Shown here piece after piece: positions 59,969-64,000 of a DNA stretch of 64,000 nucleotides. This DNA is from Fluoribacter gormanii (GTDB lineage Bacteria > Pseudomonadota > Gammaproteobacteria > Legionellales > Legionellaceae). Location of the stretch: positions 216,670 to 280,669 of the forward strand of contig NZ_FTNL01000002.1 of NCBI RefSeq assembly GCF_900156395.1. The letters are read 5' to 3'. The first letter of the stretch is position 1, and the number at the start of each line of letters is the position of its first letter. The position numbers were made by a program, and so were the translations under genes. The notes under the pieces were generated by a model that was not told the origin of the DNA, searched no databases, and worked only from the letters and a program-made list of their open reading frames with translations.

Positions 59969-62900
59969 ATGAAATCGCTAGTACCTTGGGTATGTTTATT
60001 CGTTGCATCAGCTGGCCAAAATGCTTTTGCTGATGAGTTTAGTGCTTATCGATTAGGGAATTATAATAAAGCGATAGAGCCTTTGATGAGTCAATCGGGA
60101 AAAAATGCAGTCGCCGATTATTACTTAGGACGAATTTATCTTTATGGGTATGGCCAATTAAAAAACAACTTGTTGGCAATACGTTATTTTACCCAATCCG
60201 CACAAAAAGGATACCTACCTGCAATTCAACTGATGGCGAAATATACTTTATTGCATGATAAGGATCCGCAACAAGCTTTTGCGTGGTTTAAAAAAGCCGC
60301 CGATGCAGGAGATGTAGACGCCCAAATGTTTACGGCAGCAGCTTACATGTATGGAGTTGGGGTAAAGAAAAATACAGATGCGGCAACTCGATATTACATT
60401 AATGCGGCAAAAAGTGGTAATTCCCTCGCACAATTTACCTTAGCAAAGAATTTTATTGATAGTCGTAATTCATCAAATCGTAAACTAGGTCTCATTTGGT
60501 TAAATAAGGCAGTTGCCAATGGTAATCTTCAAGCAATAACCAGGTTGGGGGAGCTTTATCTAGAAGGGCAGCTGGTCGATAAAGATGAAAAGAAAGGCGA
60601 GGAATTATTAAATCAAGCAGCAGCTCAAGGCTTTGCACCTGCAATGGTGGCATTAGGTGAATTGGCTTTAGAGCAAAATCAAAAAGAACAAGCTTTGCAG
60701 TGGTTTAATAAAGCAGGAAATCAATCAAGTGATGAGGCCTACTTGGACTTAGCTCACATTTATTTACAACAAAAAAGTCCAATTTATGATCCTAAAACTG
60801 CATTTATGTGGACGTTGAAAGCAGCTCAGAATGGATTGCCACAAGCGAAACGTGAGTTAGCTGAAATGTATCAAAAAGGAATAGGCGTTGACACCAATCA
60901 AGATTTGGCAAAACAATGGCAGAATCAGGCAATTCAGGATGAAAGTGCAAAAAATCAGGAAGCAGCTTTAGCGCAAGCAGCATTGTGGTTGAGTAATGGT
61001 ACTACCGATAAACTCGAGCAAACTGATTTTCAAATGAAAGGAATACTTAGTGCTTGGCATAATCCTGCAGTACTAGGAGATTTTGCTTATAACCAAGCAC
61101 CCCAGCTGAAAAAGATAATGCGTCAGTCTATATTTCAGCCTCAATTTGAATTAGTTCAACCAAATGATGTTCCAATCACCAGTTATTACGATGCACTCTT
61201 GAGTAAAATCCCAAGTTTCCAGGCAAATCAATGGACATATCCTCTTTATCCTTTAGACCCGCAGCTTTCTGCTTTGGAAAGAACAACTTCCCCAATATAT
61301 GCCCAGTTGAATTTACCAGCGCCTTATATAGATGCTAATTATTACGATTATGATGATAATTCACAGGCCAGCATCATGGATTTGTGGACTCAAGGTTGGC
61401 AAGCACAACTTAACTACATGTCTATGTTTAATCAACTATATTTCAGAGCAATATTAGGTGATGCCCAATCGCAGTTTCAAATAGGACAAATGTTTCAATA
61501 TGGCATCGGTGTAGCACAAAGTGATTCTTCAGCCATTATTTTTTATCAAAATGCGGCGCAACAGCAGCATTTGGGGGCAGAATACAATTTAGGCATTTTA
61601 TATTTACAACACGCTAAGGATAAAAATGATTATCAGCTTGCATTAAATGATTTAACCGATGCAGCGTTTAAAGGAAATAAAAAATCTCAATACGTTTTGG
61701 CCAGAATCCTTTCCCAGGGGATAACTGGTTCGGATGGTACAGTTTATATTCAGCCCAATCCAGAACAAGCAACCTCCATGTTATATCTGGCTGCAGCCAA
61801 TAATTACGGCCCTGCAGAATATGAGCTTGCAGATAATTTGGCGCGTCAAAATGATAGCGGTTTAAGTGTCAATGTCAGGAAGCACAAAATAGCAATGATT
61901 CGTCAACTGTATCAAGGGGCAGCAGATAGAGGTATTTCCCAGGCATTACTGCCTCTTGCCTTTTATAATGCTATGGATCAGGATAAGGCAAAGCAGGCGC
62001 AAGCTTTTCTTATTGCTAAGGAGCAAGCGGCTACTGGAGATGAAAACGCCGCATTATTGCTGGGATTGCTCTATGACCGGGGTATTGGTGTTAAAGCGGA
62101 CCCAGGACAAGCGATCACTTGGTATCAGCAAGCAGGACAAAACTCAGTAAGCGATTTTATCTTAGGAACTTATTCTGCAGAAGGAAAGGGCATTGCTCAA
62201 GACAAGGCAAAAGGAATGGAGCAATTGCAGAAATCTATTGATGATAAATTCTCTTATGCAGATTTTAATATGGCGGTATTGCAAAAACAAAATGAGCAAG
62301 ACTTTTTACCTAATTTAATACGGTCTTATAAATTAGGTAACAGTCACGCAGGAATCGTTTTGGCAGATTTCTATTTGGCAGAAAATTCTGATCCAGAGAA
62401 AATGCAGGAAGCCAAACAAATTTATACTGGTTTGGCTGAAAAAGGAGATCAGTATGCGCAATTGAAATTGGGTTTTATGCTGGAAAAGGGTTTGGGTTCT
62501 GAACCTAATTTGGCAGAGGCACAACGTTGGTATACTGCATCTGCAGAACAAGGAAACCCTCTTGCTCAATATCTGTTAGGTCAGTTTTATCAATTAGGTG
62601 AGAATGGCGAGCCTGATTATAATTTGGCCAAGCAGTGGTATGAGAAAGCAGCTCCTGCCTTGCCTGAGGCTTCCGTTGCTCTTGGTTTTATTGATGAAAC
62701 AGTCAATGATAATTATGCACAGGCATTCAAGGCATATGAACAAGCTGCTGCGAAAGGAGATGCTTTAGGAATATATGATTTGGCGTTAATGTACCTGTAT
62801 GGCAAAGGCACACCAGTCAATTATCAAAAAGCAAGGGATTTATTTGTTGAGGCATCAACCCATCAAGTTCATGAAGCAATGAATCAGTTGGGAGCAATTT

Positions 62901-63574
62901 ATTTTAATGGCCTCGGACAATCTCGTGACACACAACAAGCTTTATCCTGGTATAAAAAGGCTGCAGATTTAGGTAATGACAATGCGCTTTATCAATTGGG
63001 ATTGTTATCAGAAACAGGAGTTATTACCAAACTTGATTTTAATGATGCAATTAAGTATTACCAACAATCTGCTGCTAAAGGTAATGAAAAGGCGATGTTG
63101 GCTTTAGCAAGAATGTATCATTATGGTTTGGGTGTTGAGAGAAATCCCAAAATGGCTGCAAGTCTTTATGAAAAACTGGCCGCACGCCAAAATGCTTATG
63201 CACAGTACCAATTAGGGACTTATTATTTGGAGGGAACTGCTGGTGAGCGATCTCTTTCTAAGGGTAAGGAACTACTACAGCAGGCCAGTGATAATGGTAG
63301 CATACAGGCGCGTAAAGTTTTACAGAGAATGGAAGCTCAAAATCAGGCTCGTGTGAGTTTTATTGAACCTGTGTTAATGAATAAAGCTTCCTTTACTCCA
63401 GAGCAAACAGCTGATTTTATGTATCTGCAAGCATTAAATGAGTGGAATCAGGGAGATGAAATTTTATCGCGTATGATTTTACAACGTTTAGTGACACAAT
63501 ATCCAAATTTTGTACCGGCAAAACGTGCTTTTGAGCAGTTGAACCAGGCAAAATTGGTTAGTATTTATGGATAG
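59969..63574 (+). CDS. enhC: enhanced entry protein EnhC, Sel1-repeat protein
   Basis: A 1201-residue periplasmic protein. After a signal peptide (residues 1-21, VASAGQNAFADEF) come many Sel1-like (TPR-type) repeats of ~36 residues, from ~25 to 330 and from ~490 to 1140, e.g. AQMFTAAAYMYGVGVKKNTD and AMLALARMYHYGLGVERNPK. The middle ~340-480 lacks repeats (TSYYDALLSKIPSFQ). In L. pneumophila EnhC limits peptidoglycan breakdown by inhibiting the lytic transglycosylase SltL and so lowers host NOD1 sensing (from the literature). ATG 59969 follows GGGAGAA. Confidence 0.95.
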   Translation: MKSLVPWVCLFVASAGQNAFADEFSAYRLGNYNKAIEPLMSQSGKNAVADYYLGRIYLYGYGQLKNNLLAIRYFTQSAQKGYLPAIQLMAKYTLLHDKDPQQAFAWFKKAADAGDVDAQMFTAAAYMYGVGVKKNTDAATRYYINAAKSGNSLAQFTLAKNFIDSRNSSNRKLGLIWLNKAVANGNLQAITRLGELYLEGQLVDKDEKKGEELLNQAAAQGFAPAMVALGELALEQNQKEQALQWFNKAGNQSSDEAYLDLAHIYLQQKSPIYDPKTAFMWTLKAAQNGLPQAKRELAEMYQKGIGVDTNQDLAKQWQNQAIQDESAKNQEAALAQAALWLSNGTTDKLEQTDFQMKGILSAWHNPAVLGDFAYNQAPQLKKIMRQSIFQPQFELVQPNDVPITSYYDALLSKIPSFQANQWTYPLYPLDPQLSALERTTSPIYAQLNLPAPYIDANYYDYDDNSQASIMDLWTQGWQAQLNYMSMFNQLYFRAILGDAQSQFQIGQMFQYGIGVAQSDSSAIIFYQNAAQQQHLGAEYNLGILYLQHAKDKNDYQLALNDLTDAAFKGNKKSQYVLARILSQGITGSDGTVYIQPNPEQATSMLYLAAANNYGPAEYELADNLARQNDSGLSVNVRKHKIAMIRQLYQGAADRGISQALLPLAFYNAMDQDKAKQAQAFLIAKEQAATGDENAALLLGLLYDRGIGVKADPGQAITWYQQAGQNSVSDFILGTYSAEGKGIAQDKAKGMEQLQKSIDDKFSYADFNMAVLQKQNEQDFLPNLIRSYKLGNSHAGIVLADFYLAENSDPEKMQEAKQIYTGLAEKGDQYAQLKLGFMLEKGLGSEPNLAEAQRWYTASAEQGNPLAQYLLGQFYQLGENGEPDYNLAKQWYEKAAPALPEASVALGFIDETVNDNYAQAFKAYEQAAAKGDALGIYDLALMYLYGKGTPVNYQKARDLFVEASTHQVHEAMNQLGAIYFNGLGQSRDTQQALSWYKKAADLGNDNALYQLGLLSETGVITKLDFNDAIKYYQQSAAKGNEKAMLALARMYHYGLGVERNPKMAASLYEKLAARQNAYAQYQLGTYYLEGTAGERSLSKGKELLQQASDNGSIQARKVLQRMEAQNQARVSFIEPVLMNKASFTPEQTADFMYLQALNEWNQGDEILSRMILQRLVTQYPNFVPAKRAFEQLNQAKLVSIYG

Positions 63575-63585
63575 TCAATTTCTGG

Positions 63586-63627
63586 ATTACTGGGTGAAGT
63601 AAATATCACCCGGTAATCATATTTTTT
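63586..63627 (+). terminator. terminator after the enhABC operon
   Basis: ATTACTGGGTGA (63586-63597) pairs with TCACCCGGTAAT (63606-63617) through 12 bp with one wobble, followed by CATATTTTTT. It begins 11 bases past the enhC stop. Confidence 0.85.
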
Positions 63628-63698
63628 CATGTGCTCGTCTCACCTTCCTAGTTATAGTTTCATTGATTCCAAATTAAAAATTTCATGTAACTCCCCGC

Positions 63699-63738
63699 GT
63701 CATCCCGAACCCGAGCGCAGCGAGGGTGAGGGATCTCC
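63699..63738. repeat. dispersed intergenic repeat (GTCATCCCGAA...GGGATCTCC type)
   Basis: A G/C-rich stretch with GTCATCCCGAACCCGAGCGC followed by AGCGAGGGTGAGGGATCTCC, of the kind scattered in many copies between genes of Legionella, Coxiella-like and other intracellular bacteria. It carries partial dyad symmetry around GAGCGCAGCGAG. Confidence 0.6.
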
Positions 63739-63809
63739 TGCGGTGTATCTCGGATACAGTCATGTAAAAAAAAATTTCAAAAATTATGTGGTTGTGATCA
63801 AATAGCTGC

Positions 63810-64000
63810 ATGAAATACTACGAACAAATCATCAGCACACTATTGGCTAGGATTGCGGAACTAGAAAAGAGAATGACGCAACAGGCGGCAAGGATAGCAG
63901 AGCTGGAAAAACGTTTAAACAAGAACAGCAGCAACAGCTCAAAACCACCATCCAGTGATGGCTTAGAAAACCACCATGCACTACTTCATTGCGTGAAAAT
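63810..64000 (+). mobile_element. IS66-family transposase, N-terminal part, apparently frameshifted
   Basis: From ATG 63810 the frame encodes a coiled-coil leader with heptads (ARIAELEKRMTQQAARIAEL) and the hallmark LNKNSSNSSKPPSSDGL of IS66-type transposases. After GL (about 63963) the expected continuation RKPPCTTSLREN lies in the next frame, so one base seems lost between GATGG and CTTAGA; the current frame reads ENHHALLHCV instead. The gene continues past the window end. The element may be dead. Confidence 0.75.

Noticed and set aside
59969..63574. EnhC as a split of several genes or a DNA-level tandem repeat
   Set aside because: The frame is unbroken and the repeats are diverged at DNA level; this is protein-level Sel1 repetition.

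Overview
The window is a chromosomal segment of a Legionella-type gammaproteobacterium. This rests on gene content: a dotV-type Dot/Icm secretion gene, the ankyrin-repeat effector legA12 (ankC) next to trmB, the regulator letA ahead of uvrC, the enhanced-entry genes enhA-enhB-enhC, a second orphan IcmD/DotP-like gene, and AT-rich DNA throughout. The species cannot be fixed from the sequence alone.

Layout. 0-4.4 kb: a cut-off gene, an alpha/beta hydrolase, an EEP-family nuclease/phosphatase, a decayed small membrane-protein gene, class I fructose-bisphosphate aldolase and a ferredoxin-reductase-like flavoprotein. 4.4-9.2 kb: dotV, a DUF3579 gene, pssA, then the minus-strand rpoN-hpf-HPr cluster and rpmB-rpmG. 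9.3-17.3 kb: trmB, legA12, a LysE-type exporter with a D-threonine-aldolase-like enzyme, hflK-hflC and purA. 17.7-24.8 kb: a secreted adenosine deaminase, a shortened periplasmic binding protein, and the minus-strand gpmI-envC-ctp group. 25.0-34.9 kb: a long plus-strand envelope-biogenesis run, uppS-cdsA-rseP-bamA-skp-lpxD-fabZ-lpxA, then serS. It covers undecaprenyl phosphate, CDP-diacylglycerol, site-2 proteolysis, outer-membrane protein assembly and lipid A.

34.9-47.5 kb is the accessory part. It holds hypothetical and effector-like genes, a homospermidine-synthase remnant, a porin-like protein, a DUF4239 membrane protein, a dihydrolipoamide-dehydrogenase-like flavoprotein, mltA, a phage/plasmid-flavoured gene, the IcmD paralogue, a large coiled-coil candidate effector, a secreted gamma-glutamylcyclotransferase-like protein, repeat-like islands and long gene-poor gaps. 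From memory of L. pneumophila, the genes to the left (dotV to serS) and to the right (ispB to enhC) lie in different chromosomal blocks, so this stretch may be a rearrangement junction.

47.6-63.6 kb returns to core genes: tRNA-Pro(CGG), ispB, ychF, pth, rplY, rplU-rpmA-obg, a CinA-family gene, phhA, letA-uvrC and enhABC. The window ends with a dispersed intergenic repeat and the start of an IS66-family transposase gene that already carries an apparent one-base frameshift.

No CRISPR array, prophage or defence island was seen. The least explained signals are the orphan IcmD paralogue, the 576-residue coiled-coil protein, the palindromic and inverted-repeat elements, and several very small leader-like reading frames.
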